A stretch of DNA of 64,000 bases from Iodobacter fluviatilis. Its GTDB lineage: Bacteria; Pseudomonadota; Gammaproteobacteria; Burkholderiales; Chitinibacteraceae. This document shows positions 48,603 to 57,359 of this stretch, piece after piece. Below the pieces are notes generated by a model. It worked only from the letters and a program-made list of their open reading frames with translations. It was not told the DNA's origin and searched no databases. The translations under genes were made by a program, and so were the position numbers. The stretch is from contig NZ_CP025781.1 of the NCBI RefSeq assembly GCF_004194535.1, forward strand, positions 4,154,001-4,218,000, given 5' to 3'. Every line of letters begins with the position of its first letter. Position 1 is the stretch's first letter.

Positions 48603-48890
48603 CTGACACACATTACTCAACATGCTGATTATGTGCTGATGGTTTTGATTTACTTGGTGGCGAACCAGCATCGCTTAGCAACGATCCATGAAAGATCGAC
48701 GAGATTTGACGTTTCACGCAGCCATATGATGAAGGTTGTGAATCAATTAATCCGTCATGGCTATGTTGAGGGGCTGCGTGGCAAGGGGGACGGATTACCT
48801 TTGGAAGGTTCGCTAAATGAGATTGGTGTTGATAATGTTGTTCGTCATATGGAGCATGATCTGTCTTTGGTTGAAACCTATAGGGTCAGG
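48603..48890 (+). pseudogene. nsrR: NsrR-type Rrf2 repressor, truncated
   Basis: The frame reads THITQHADYVLMVLIYLVA, then VSRSHMMKVVNQLIRHGYVE and GVDNVVRHMEHDLSLVE, the winged-helix half of NsrR, the NO-sensing Fe-S repressor. An ATG at the expected first codon is missing, and the gene is cut at about 48875 by a family-2 repeat, losing the three cluster cysteines. It cannot make an NO-responsive regulator. Confidence 0.75.
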
Positions 48891-48978
48891 TCTTGCATTT
48901 GACATGAATGTAATTAATTTATCAGCCTTGCAAACCACTATAAATTATATCTTGTGCAAAATATAAGGCCTAGCCCCA
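48875..48978. repeat. ~104-bp inverted-repeat element, family 2, inside nsrR
   Basis: Begins AACCTATAGGGTCAGGTCTT, GCATTTGACATG and ends GCAAAATATAAGGCCTAGCC, CC; the ends are imperfect inverted repeats. Same family as 45156-45262. Its left edge coincides with the end of homology in nsrR. Confidence 0.78.
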
Positions 48979-48997
48979 TATTTCTCCTTCCTAAATT

Positions 48998-49429
48998 TCA
49001 TTCGGTCATCGAATATATCGTAATAGAAATATCAACTCCTAACGATTGCATACGCGCAAGAGTGTGAATAGATATGGGATTAATAACGTAACGCGGACTA
49101 ACCCCGCTACTGTATCCAATATCTAATGTTTTTTTAGAGCATGCTCGCCACAGTGATTGCAGTGCTACCGGAAGCTGCTCAATGCAATTAAGTAAACAAT
49201 TGATACTTTCTTCAGGCGTTTTAAAATTACCATACTGATCAAACGCTTCAAAAGTAGCTTGATAACCAATGCCATCAATATAGCCAACATGCAAACGAGT
49301 AATAGTCGCAGTGTCAGGAGATTCACTTTCAGGAGAGATAACTTCCGCGAGTGAAGTCAAATCGACTGGAGCCGTGAGCACCAAATCTGTATTTATATAT
49401 CGTACAGTTTTTTCGTAATCTATTTCCAT
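48998..49429 (-). CDS. unknown soluble protein, 143 aa, possible immunity protein
   Basis: An acidic 143-residue protein with no signal peptide or membrane segment. It ends in a strand LGVDISITIYSMTE that resembles the close of DUF4279-like small proteins. Two repeat fragments flank it and a haemagglutinin/CdiA-type remnant lies just upstream on the same strand, where CdiI-type immunity genes usually sit. Immunity function is only a guess from position and size. Confidence 0.5.
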   Translation of the reverse strand: MEIDYEKTVRYINTDLVLTAPVDLTSLAEVISPESESPDTATITRLHVGYIDGIGYQATFEAFDQYGNFKTPEESINCLLNCIEQLPVALQSLWRACSKKTLDIGYSSGVSPRYVINPISIHTLARMQSLGVDISITIYSMTE

Positions 49430-49475
49430 AGCTTCATTCCCTGAATAAGTAGTACATTTCCAACTTTCAAACTTA

Positions 49476-49543
49476 AGCCTAAGAAATTAAGTATTACATT
49501 TGACATAATTATTATAAATTTAGCCTGCTTTGCAAACAGTAAT
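49476..49543. repeat. partial family-2 repeat
   Basis: TATTACATTTGACATAATTA and TAGCCTGCTTTGCAAACAGT match the left two thirds of the copy at 48875; the right end is missing. It overlaps the 3' end of the haemagglutinin remnant. Confidence 0.6.
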
Positions 49544-49850
49544 CCTCCCTAAAAATCATCATAATATTACGCAATCCTTCTGATGGTAAATCTTGTGCAC
49601 CTTGCAATAAACGACAAGGAATCCGCAAATAGTGCAAGCTTTCATAGGGGCATTTTTTGCTGTTTAGGGGCATATTCAGCGTGACTTTGCCTGCGGCACT
49701 GGCGATTTTTCCTTGGCTGTTTTGTAGCTTTTGCACGCATTGCAAAGTGCCTTGGCGATTATCCAGTTGGTTGGGTGTTTTAACCGTCAGATCCGCCGCC
49801 TGAATATGGCCCGCTTGGTTATCTATTTTTTGCGCATTTAATGTAAGCGC
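49512..49850 (-). pseudogene. filamentous haemagglutinin/CdiA-type exoprotein remnant
   Basis: A stop-bounded frame of about 112 codons whose first 60 residues show the FHA repeat rhythm: ALTLNAQKIDNQAGHIQAA, NQLDNRQGTLQ, LQNSQGKIASAAGKVTLN. Such ~20-residue repeats build the beta-helix of two-partner-secretion adhesins and CdiA toxins. The rest (from about NMPLNSKKCP) is unrelated. The secretion signal, most repeats, the toxin tip and a TpsB partner are absent in the window. A relic. Confidence 0.7.
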
Positions 49851-50086
49851 CTAAGGAGTTGAGTACCACGCTTAGATACGAAAGCGTCGTCAAACCCGCG
49901 ATGGCCATCACCCAACTCAGCATTATTAATAGCAAAAATACCCTGCACGAGAAACAGCAACTATTCAACGTGCCTATGCGTAAAATAAGGGCTCTAACAC
50001 TTGTGGGGAGCTTTGTTTAACTTAAATCTGCGCCTAGCCCACTTTATCAATGACTGAGCTAGCAACGCTTAATTTCCATCGCCAAG

Positions 50087-50350
50087 CTAGGGTCTGTTGA
50101 CGTTTCATTTACAATAGTGCTGAGCCGAGAAACGGCCAGGCACAAGGCATGTAACAAAGGCAATAACGGGTTATTGTCGAGGAGCATCACGCATTTCCGG
50201 CCCCGCCCCTCGCGGTTTAGCCCCTTTGGGGGCGGAACTAAAGTTAAAAATCGCTCATGGTACTTGTACCATGTTGCAATTTTCTCCTTGATCAGCCCCC
50301 CCCAAAAAAGTGCCAAACGCAGCCGTGTATAAAACGTCAACAGATCCTAG
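50087..50350. mobile_element. 264-bp MITE-like element
   Basis: Ends CTAGGGTCTGTTGACGTTT (50087-50105) and AAACGTCAACAGATCCTAG (50332-50350) are 19-bp inverted repeats with one mismatch; CTAG at both tips may be target duplication. The inside includes a run of nine C and no transposase. It directly abuts the next repeat. The stretch 49851-50679 has no other supported gene. Confidence 0.75.
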
Positions 50351-50506
50351 CAGCCTGTCGGACTTCGCATCAGTCAGCTGCAAAATCACCTGATCGGCCT
50401 ATATTTCACCAGATTTTTGACCAATAACTCGTTATTGGCGCTGCAAATCCGGCAAAATCCGGTCTCGACCATGCGATTTTTCGCTTCGACCGTCTAAGTT
50501 GCTAGC
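50346..50506. repeat. inverted-repeat element family 1, diverged copy C
   Basis: Begins CCTAGCAGCCTGTCGGACTT as in copy B and has the matching central hairpin CCAATAACTCGTTATTGG after TTTTTGAC. The right end is diverged (AAGTTGCTAG). It shares CTAG with the right tip of the MITE before it. Confidence 0.6.
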
Positions 50507-50679
50507 AATACGCTTTCAAAGCTTTGGAAAACCCTCCTGATACTCGGGGCATTGGAGGTAATGGCCGCTTACCTTTTATTCAAGCTTTGCGAGCACGTTT
50601 TATTGCCCAACTGGCCTACGAGTCAAAACAAGGCGGGCAGTTAGCCTTGTACTCTTTTATATTTTTCACAAGAAACCAT

Positions 50680-51423
50680 ATGGCCCACACTTCTTACACT
50701 GGCTGGCCCGCTCTAAAGCCTGCACTCTACCTTTTTATCATTCTCGCTCTGCTCATGCTGTGGTACGGCCCGATTGCTCAGCAGGCGCATTATCATGATT
50801 TTGCGGATCAACGTGCGGGCTTAGGCATCGCGAATCTACGCGATGTATTATCCAACCTCGGTTTTGCACTGATCGGGGCATGGGGCTTACAGCGCAGCGG
50901 CTCACAGCAGGGCATCGCCAAAGCAGGCTGGATGTTTGGATTTTTCAGCCTGCTGCTCACTGCGGTAGGCTCGGTTTGGTATCATCTTGCGCCTGATGAT
51001 GTGCGGCTGATTTGGGATCGGATCCCCATTGCCCTTGCTTGCGCGGGATTTTTATCGGCACTGGCTAGCCAGCTGCATGGCAGGCTCAACAGCACATGGT
51101 TTATTGTTCCCTTAGCCTGCTGGGCCGTTTTGTCTGTGGGCTATTGGGCCGTCACACAAGATTTGCGCCCCTATTTATTACTACAGGCTTTACCGCTGAT
51201 TTTATTGCCGCTATGGCAGTGGCAGCTTTGCGGCAGGCAGCGCCCTTTTTGGCTGATGCTGGCGGCTAGCCTTTGCTATATTTTGGCCAAAACTGCCGAA
51301 TTACAGGATCTAATGCTTTTTAATACCCTGCAGCAGTATTTATCCGGCCATACTTTAAAACATCTTTTAGCCAGCCTTGCCTGCCTATTTATTTTATTTG
51401 CGAGCCCCCATGAAACTGCCTGA
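50680..51423 (+). CDS. CREST-superfamily membrane hydrolase (ceramidase-like)
   Basis: A 247-residue protein with seven hydrophobic segments. The CREST signature residues can be placed: Ser98 and His102 in GSVWYHLAPDD, Asp113 in IWDRIPI, and His224 and His228 in SGHTLKHLL. The superfamily comprises alkaline ceramidases and related putative lipid hydrolases. The start at MAHTSYTGW is chosen because the earlier frame reads through the repeat. It overlaps the next gene by 14 bases. Substrate unknown. Confidence 0.7.
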   Translation: MAHTSYTGWPALKPALYLFIILALLMLWYGPIAQQAHYHDFADQRAGLGIANLRDVLSNLGFALIGAWGLQRSGSQQGIAKAGWMFGFFSLLLTAVGSVWYHLAPDDVRLIWDRIPIALACAGFLSALASQLHGRLNSTWFIVPLACWAVLSVGYWAVTQDLRPYLLLQALPLILLPLWQWQLCGRQRPFWLMLAASLCYILAKTAELQDLMLFNTLQQYLSGHTLKHLLASLACLFILFASPHETA

Positions 51424-52963
51424 CTTGTTATTTCGCCGTTTTGCCAGCCTGCTGCTATTGCTCACGCTGACCAGCCCTGCTCAGGCGGTAAGTAGCCTGC
51501 AAGAATTCCAGACCAGCATTGCTGAGCTGATCAGCATCCGCACCGAAGCTTACCGCTTTGCCGAGCAGCATCAGATCATCGGCAATAGCGCCACCCCCAA
51601 ATTAAACCGCCAGCAAAGCGAGCAATTACGCGGCATTATTCAGCAGTATTTTGCTGTACGCGCCCGCCTACTACCCGAAGTAGAGCATATCGCCCCCTGC
51701 TTTGCCCTGAGCGCCCCCATCCGCCTAAACATACAAAAGCCCAGCACAACCGGCTTGCCGGAGCTGTGCACCACTGCAAAAAGCCGAATGTGGGCGCCAT
51801 CGCTAAACCCATATGACGAGGTAGGTAAAAAAACACTGCTCGATCTTGAACGCGGGCTAGCCGCGGCGCTCGTGCTGATGGATAGCTACCAAATTGCCAT
51901 TGCGCCCTACGCGCAGAACGCAGAACTTCGCTACCTACTTAATTACGATGTAAAAAACACCATACAACTGGATGAATTGATCCGCCAGTACCGCTCAGGC
52001 GAGGTACACGCTCAGCTACTCCTCGCCAGTAATCTGGTCGATCAATACTTTAAAATGCGGAGTGAAAGCAGCCAAACACCTGATGCTAATGAGCAATATT
52101 TATATGCCCTGAGCCAAAGTACGGTTTGGTATGTGAATCAGCGAAAAAGCACCAGAGGTAATCCACTAGAAATCACACAATTCATTCTTGAAGACTTTAA
52201 TCAGCAGAGAAAAGTAGCACAGAACATCCTTAGCTTTGGTCTAAGCTTTGGCTTTGGCCAAATGGTGGGCCTAGTGCAAACGCGTAATGGCAAGTTAAAT
52301 CGCCCTGATCCCAGCACACTAATCCAGCTAGAAAGCGAAATGCGCCCACTGGATATCTTGCTGGAAAAAACACCGTTTCGCCTCACCGATAAAATGATTC
52401 CCGGCCACTACGGCCATATGGCGCTGTGGCTAGGCTCTGAAGCCGAGCTAAAAGAAATGGGGGCATGGGATGACATCCCAGCTCAGTGGCAAGAGCAAGT
52501 ACGTAAAGGGAAACGCATCGTAGAAGCGCTGCGCTCTGGCGTCACCCTGAGTACGCTCGATCACTTTATGAATATTGATGATCTGCTCGTGCTGCGCGAT
52601 CAACGCATATTAAGTAAAGATTACCAGCGCAATGCCGCAATCACCGCAGTGCAGCAGCTGGGCAAAGAATACGATTTTAATTTTGACGTAATGACGCACG
52701 AGCGCATCGTTTGTTCTGAGCTGGCCTACGTGGTCTTTCCAGATCTTGATTGGCCGCTGGCCCAAACACTGGGCCGCTACACCATTAGCCCAGATAATGT
52801 AGCCCAACTGGCTATGGGCGAGATGCCCATCTTTAGCCCCATTATCATGTACCGCGATGGCAAGCGCGAAGAGGATCAGTTACAAGAAAAATTACTTGCG
52901 CTGATCTCAAGAGTAAAACACAGCAACGAGATCATCAACGATGCTCGCCCTTCAACCCAGTAG
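51410..52963 (+). CDS. exported YiiX/YebB-like permuted papain-fold hydrolase
   Basis: A 517-residue protein with a signal peptide (1-26, ending SPAQA), a long alpha-helical N-terminal part (about 30-290) and a C-terminal YiiX/YebB-like (NlpC/P60-related) domain with His333/His336 in IPGHYGHMALWLG and Cys435 in ERIVCSELAY. Members of this permuted-papain group hydrolyse lipids, amides or peptides. Coupled to the CREST gene, which suggests a shared envelope-lipid task. The helical extension is not recognised. Confidence 0.72.
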   Translation: MKLPDLLFRRFASLLLLLTLTSPAQAVSSLQEFQTSIAELISIRTEAYRFAEQHQIIGNSATPKLNRQQSEQLRGIIQQYFAVRARLLPEVEHIAPCFALSAPIRLNIQKPSTTGLPELCTTAKSRMWAPSLNPYDEVGKKTLLDLERGLAAALVLMDSYQIAIAPYAQNAELRYLLNYDVKNTIQLDELIRQYRSGEVHAQLLLASNLVDQYFKMRSESSQTPDANEQYLYALSQSTVWYVNQRKSTRGNPLEITQFILEDFNQQRKVAQNILSFGLSFGFGQMVGLVQTRNGKLNRPDPSTLIQLESEMRPLDILLEKTPFRLTDKMIPGHYGHMALWLGSEAELKEMGAWDDIPAQWQEQVRKGKRIVEALRSGVTLSTLDHFMNIDDLLVLRDQRILSKDYQRNAAITAVQQLGKEYDFNFDVMTHERIVCSELAYVVFPDLDWPLAQTLGRYTISPDNVAQLAMGEMPIFSPIIMYRDGKREEDQLQEKLLALISRVKHSNEIINDARPSTQ

Positions 52964-53145
52964 CCATAGTCAAACAAAAAGAAAACGTGCTTTTTACCAA
53001 AGGCTTCCGTGAATTTAACGTGCTGGTTCAAGCAAACCCAAAGGCCATTAAAGTATGAGCGAAAAGGGATTCTTGGCTCGCTTATCCACGGCAGTTTTTC
53101 TTATTTGGCAAAATTCTAATATTGTAAGTACCTCTACTCTTCAGC

Positions 53146-53176
53146 AAAAAAACGCCAACCCTAGGGTTGGCGTTTT
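53146..53176 (-). terminator. purF terminator
   Basis: AAAACGCCAACC (53149-53160) and GGTTGGCGTTTT (53165-53176) with loop CTAG; on the minus strand a run of seven T follows. It lies 15 bases after the purF stop. Confidence 0.9.
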
Positions 53177-53190
53177 AAATATGAAATTGC

Positions 53191-54732
53191 TTAAAGCAGA
53201 TTCTGCTCACCCACGCCAATATTCATATCTAATAAACGGCTTTCTGCAACGTCCCCCGCTTTAGCGGATAAAGGCGATAGACGTTTGGCTTCTAATTCAT
53301 CCAAATATTTTGGCGTAATATCGCCAGTAATATATTTGCCATCAAAACAGGATGTTTCAAATGAAGTAATCTTGCCTGCACTGGCCTTGCTACACGCATC
53401 AATTAAAGCATCTAATTCTTGATAGATAATCGCATCCACGCCAATTTCATCAGCGATTTGCTGATCAGTACGGCCCGTTGCAATCAGCTCTGCACGCGTA
53501 GGCATATCAATACCATAAACATGCGGATACATCACTGGCGGCGCAGCGGAGGCTAAATAAACTTTAGTTGCCCCGCAATCCCTCACCATTTGTACAATTT
53601 GGCGGCTGGTTGTACCACGCACAATTGAATCATCCACCAGTAATACATTCTTGCCTCGAAACTCAACCGCAATTGGGTTAAGCTTTTGGCGCACTGATTT
53701 TTTACGGCTAGCTTGGCCTGGCATAATAAAAGTGCGGCCAATATAGCGGTTTTTCATAAAGCCTTCGCGATATGGCAAACCTAATTTATTGGCTAATTGC
53801 AAGGCTGAATCACGGCTGGTATCCGGAATAGGAATAACTACGTCGATATCAAGTTTTGGAATCACAGCGGCGACTTTATCGGCTAGATTCTCACCCATAT
53901 TTAATCGCGCTTCGTGCACCGAAATACCATCGATAACGGTATCTGGGCGGGCGAAATAAACATGTTCAAAGATGCAAGGCACAAGCACAGGATTGGCATG
54001 GCATTGCTTGCTATGGAATTCGCCTTCAAAAGTCACATATACCGCTTCGCCTGGCGCAATGTCACGCTCAAATTTAAAGCCCAATACATCATGTGCCACA
54101 GATTCTGAGGCAACAATATATTCAAGGCCTTCTGGTGTTTCGTGCGTGCCTAAGCACAGCGGGCGAATACCATAAGGATCACGGAAAGCCACCAAGCCAA
54201 AGCCAGCAATCATTGCCACAACTGCATAAGCGCCTTTTACCCGCTCGTGCACAGCGGTGATCGCATCAAATACAGTGCCTGCATCCAGGTGAGGCCCTGT
54301 GACACGGCGTGACAGCTCATGCGCAAACACATTGAGCAGCGCTTCAGAATCGGAGTTGGTGTTGATATGGCGCAGATCAGTGCGGTACATATCTTCTTTC
54401 AACTGTTTATCGTTGGTCAGGTTGCCGTTATGCGCCAGCACAATACCAAATGGGCTATTTACATAAAAAGGCTGCGATTCTGCAAGGCTAGAGGCAGAGC
54501 CTGCCGTTGGATAGCGCACATGGCCAATCCCAGCGTTCCCCATCAAAGAGCGCATATTGCGAGTGCGGAATACATCACTCACTAAGCCCTGCCCTTTGTG
54601 CATATGGAGCGTGAGCCCCTCCGCAGTAACGATTCCTGCAGCATCTTGACCACGATGCTGCAAAACCAGCAAACCATCGTATAACAACTGATTAACGGGT
54701 GTCTTGGCGACGATACCTACAATGCCACACAT
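53191..54732 (-). CDS. purF: amidophosphoribosyltransferase
   Basis: First step of purine synthesis, turning PRPP and glutamine to phosphoribosylamine. The 513-residue protein begins [20 protein letters not shown] with the N-terminal nucleophile Cys, has [19 protein letters not shown] and the PRPP motif [13 protein letters not shown]. Full length. It follows cvpA, as in E. coli. Confidence 0.97.
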   Translation of the reverse strand: MCGIVGIVAKTPVNQLLYDGLLVLQHRGQDAAGIVTAEGLTLHMHKGQGLVSDVFRTRNMRSLMGNAGIGHVRYPTAGSASSLAESQPFYVNSPFGIVLAHNGNLTNDKQLKEDMYRTDLRHINTNSDSEALLNVFAHELSRRVTGPHLDAGTVFDAITAVHERVKGAYAVVAMIAGFGLVAFRDPYGIRPLCLGTHETPEGLEYIVASESVAHDVLGFKFERDIAPGEAVYVTFEGEFHSKQCHANPVLVPCIFEHVYFARPDTVIDGISVHEARLNMGENLADKVAAVIPKLDIDVVIPIPDTSRDSALQLANKLGLPYREGFMKNRYIGRTFIMPGQASRKKSVRQKLNPIAVEFRGKNVLLVDDSIVRGTTSRQIVQMVRDCGATKVYLASAAPPVMYPHVYGIDMPTRAELIATGRTDQQIADEIGVDAIIYQELDALIDACSKASAGKITSFETSCFDGKYITGDITPKYLDELEAKRLSPLSAKAGDVAESRLLDMNIGVGEQNLL

Positions 54733-54838
54733 CGGAGTGCCCCTTTAGTTCTTTAATCTAACAAATGCACGCATAGCAGCCAAAATGGCCATCACGGCAG
54801 TATCTTTAAACAGAGTGGTGGTAAGCACCGACCCAAAA

Positions 54839-55330
54839 TCAATCGTAATGAATGCGCGCAGACAGCGCTTCTGGCAGCCAAACCTTGGCCATCACGGCTG
54901 CTTCTTCAAATAAGGGGCTAAACATGGCATTTCGCCAAATCATTTGCTTAGGTAGGCTGGTAAAGCCAGCAGCTAAAACCAGGGTTAAGCATAATAAAAA
55001 GCCACGTAATAGGCCAAAACCGGCACCAAACAAGCGATCCATCGGTTTTAAGCCGGTAGCTTGCAAAAATTGATTGAACGTCACTCGCAACATGGCGGAA
55101 GCCACCCAAGTCACAAAGAAGATCAAGATAAACCCCGCCAAATAACGCAGCTCATCATTGGGTAAACTTTGCGGCATCCATACAGCGACCACGCTGGCGT
55201 AATGACTCGCCAGCCAAAATGCCAGCACCCAAGCCGCCAAAGCCAGCACTTCTTGCACCAAGCCCCGCATCACTGACAGCAGCATGGATAAGCCCATAAT
55301 GCCTAATACTGTGTAATCAAAACCTGTCAT
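54839..55330 (-). CDS. cvpA: CvpA family membrane protein
   Basis: A 163-residue protein with four hydrophobic segments (starts FDYTVLGIMGLSMLLSVMRG, family motif GLVQEVLALAAWVLAFWLA and MDRLFGAGFGLLRG). Linked to colicin V production and envelope integrity in E. coli; function is unsettled. Nine bases after the SPOR gene. Confidence 0.92.
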   Translation of the reverse strand: MTGFDYTVLGIMGLSMLLSVMRGLVQEVLALAAWVLAFWLASHYASVVAVWMPQSLPNDELRYLAGFILIFFVTWVASAMLRVTFNQFLQATGLKPMDRLFGAGFGLLRGFLLCLTLVLAAGFTSLPKQMIWRNAMFSPLFEEAAVMAKVWLPEALSARIHYD

Positions 55331-55338
55331 CGTTCAAC

Positions 55339-56073
55339 CTATTTGCTAGATAGGTGCCCGCTTAAGCCAAGCACTCCCATTTTTTTAAGATAGCTTTGTG
55401 CTTTCGCCTCGTCTTTGACTGGCCCGACTCTAACCCGCATTAATGCACCTTTTTCTGTTGTTACCTTTTCAGAATAGGCAGGTATGCCTTCAGCTTTAAG
55501 CTTACTGACGACTTGTGCTGCTTTATCGCCATCGGCATAAGCGCCAATTTGAATAAAGTAACGTTTATCACGTAGGGTTTTTTCAGCAGGGGCCGCTGAC
55601 TTACTAGGCATGGCATCCAGCCCATCTAATATTTTTTGGGGATCAGCCACGGCAATAGGCGTTGGTTTAGGCGTTGGGACGGGTGTTATCACTATTTTTT
55701 TTTGATGACTCACCAACTTACCAGGCAAAACAGACTGAGTGCTACTAGACACCCGATACTGAGGGGCCGGTGTTGGCGTTGATTCTTGAAGCGGGGGGTC
55801 TAGCTCGGGCTGCGGTGTTAAAATAACGGGCACCTCTGCAGTGTCCACTAAAGCCACTTCAGGCGCAGCCTTTACAACAGGCTGCAGCAGAGCGGGAGAG
55901 CTAGAGATGATTTCTATGCTGTTACTACCAGCGATATTGCGTGGTGGAGTGCTATCAAGTGCCGTCCACAACACAATCAGGGCAAAAACCACTAAGGTAA
56001 TAGCGCCCACCAAGCGGCGACGGGCACGTTTTTTAAGCTGTAGCAAATCTTCGCTGGTGTTTCGGTTAAGCAT
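55339..56073 (-). CDS. SPOR-domain membrane protein (DedD-like)
   Basis: A 244-residue protein with one N-terminal membrane helix (about 20-38, LVGAITLVVFALIVLW), a proline-rich periplasmic linker and a C-terminal SPOR domain (about 165-240, RYFIQIGAYADGDKAAQVV) that binds denuded septal peptidoglycan. The order folC-dedD-cvpA-purF is as in E. coli, so it is probably the DedD-type septal protein. Confidence 0.85.
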   Translation of the reverse strand: MLNRNTSEDLLQLKKRARRRLVGAITLVVFALIVLWTALDSTPPRNIAGSNSIEIISSSPALLQPVVKAAPEVALVDTAEVPVILTPQPELDPPLQESTPTPAPQYRVSSSTQSVLPGKLVSHQKKIVITPVPTPKPTPIAVADPQKILDGLDAMPSKSAAPAEKTLRDKRYFIQIGAYADGDKAAQVVSKLKAEGIPAYSEKVTTEKGALMRVRVGPVKDEAKAQSYLKKMGVLGLSGHLSSK

Positions 56074-56075
56074 AT

Positions 56076-57359
56076 TCAGCGCTCATGCGTCGCCATAACT
56101 TCAGCAACTGTGTAAAAGGATCCAAAGGCGAGAATTCTATCACTTTCTGTAGCCAGCTTACAGGCCGCCGTGAAAGCAAGTTCGATATTCTCATAAATAT
56201 TTATCTGTGCACGAGGAGTAAGGCTACTGACAATCTTTGCCAATTGCTCAGGACTCGCCGCACGCGGCAATTGTGGTGCCGCTAAATGCCATACATCGAT
56301 ACGATCTGCCAACAAGGCCACTACACCTGCAATATCCTTATCGGCCATCATCCCCATCACCGCATGCGTGACTGGATAAAAACCCATACTATCTAAATTA
56401 GCCCGTAAGACTTTAGCCGCGTGCGGATTATGCCCTACATCGAGCACCACCGCAGGCCGGCCAGGTAATACTTGGAAACGAGCGGCCAACTCAACTTCAA
56501 GCAAGCCGCGCTTTATATCACCGATACCGATCGGCAGTACATCTTTTACGGCATCAAGTAGGGCCAACACAACCGCAGCATTACCTAATTGATATTGCCC
56601 ACGCAGCGCGGGAAATGGCAGCGCATGGCGGCGCACACCGTTTTTATTCCACCACGTCCATTGCTGCCCTTCTGCCTGCTTTTCAAAACCAAAATCTTGC
56701 CCGATAAGCTGCAAGTTTGCGCCAATACGCCGTGCTTCATTCATCAAACTCAGCGGCGGCTCAGGATCAGCACAAATTGCAATTTTATTGGCTCGATAAA
56801 TACCTGCTTTTTCAAAGCCAATCGCCTCGCGCGTGTCGCCTAAGTAGGATTGATGGTCTAAGCCAACGTTCACAACCGCCGAAGCAAGGGGCTCAAAAAC
56901 ATTGACCGCATCTAAGCGCCCGCCCAAACCCACTTCTAATACCGCCACGTCCACGCCTGCAGCCATAAATTGCTGCACTGCGGCGAGCGTGCCAAACTCA
57001 AAGTAGGTCAGGGATATTTCACCACGTGCCGCTTCAATCGCTTGAAAACTAGCCACAATATCGGCGTCACTTGCAGGCTGCAAATTAATAGCCACCCGCT
57101 CATGGTAATGCAATAAATGCGGCGAGGTGTAAGTGCCGACTTTGTATCCAGCCGCGTGTAAAATGCTCGATAACATTGTGCACACCGAGCCTTTACCGTT
57201 GGTTCCCCCCACCAATAACACAGGGAAATTAGGCTTTAAGCCCATCGCATCACGCACGCTGGCAACGCGCGTTAGCCCCATATCAATCGCACTGGGGTGA
57301 AGCTGTTCTAAATAGGAAAGCCACGCATCAAGAGAGAGGGAATCAAACGGAGTAGGCAT
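56076..57359 (-). CDS. folC: bifunctional folylpolyglutamate/dihydrofolate synthase
   Basis: Adds glutamate to dihydropteroate and then to folates. The 427-residue Mur-ligase-fold protein has the P-loop GGTNGKGSVCTML (51-63), TSPHLLHYHERV and GLGGRLDAVNVF. The stop-start with accD shares one base (57359). It ends two bases before the SPOR gene. Confidence 0.95.
   Translation of the reverse strand: MPTPFDSLSLDAWLSYLEQLHPSAIDMGLTRVASVRDAMGLKPNFPVLLVGGTNGKGSVCTMLSSILHAAGYKVGTYTSPHLLHYHERVAINLQPASDADIVASFQAIEAARGEISLTYFEFGTLAAVQQFMAAGVDVAVLEVGLGGRLDAVNVFEPLASAVVNVGLDHQSYLGDTREAIGFEKAGIYRANKIAICADPEPPLSLMNEARRIGANLQLIGQDFGFEKQAEGQQWTWWNKNGVRRHALPFPALRGQYQLGNAAVVLALLDAVKDVLPIGIGDIKRGLLEVELAARFQVLPGRPAVVLDVGHNPHAAKVLRANLDSMGFYPVTHAVMGMMADKDIAGVVALLADRIDVWHLAAPQLPRAASPEQLAKIVSSLTPRAQINIYENIELAFTAACKLATESDRILAFGSFYTVAEVMATHER

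Noticed and set aside
50059-50340. 93-codon minus-strand frame
   Set aside because: It lies within the 264-bp MITE-like element and includes its terminal repeats.
53055-53264. 69-codon plus-strand frame before purF
   Set aside because: It reads through the purF terminator and into the purF 3' end on the opposite strand.
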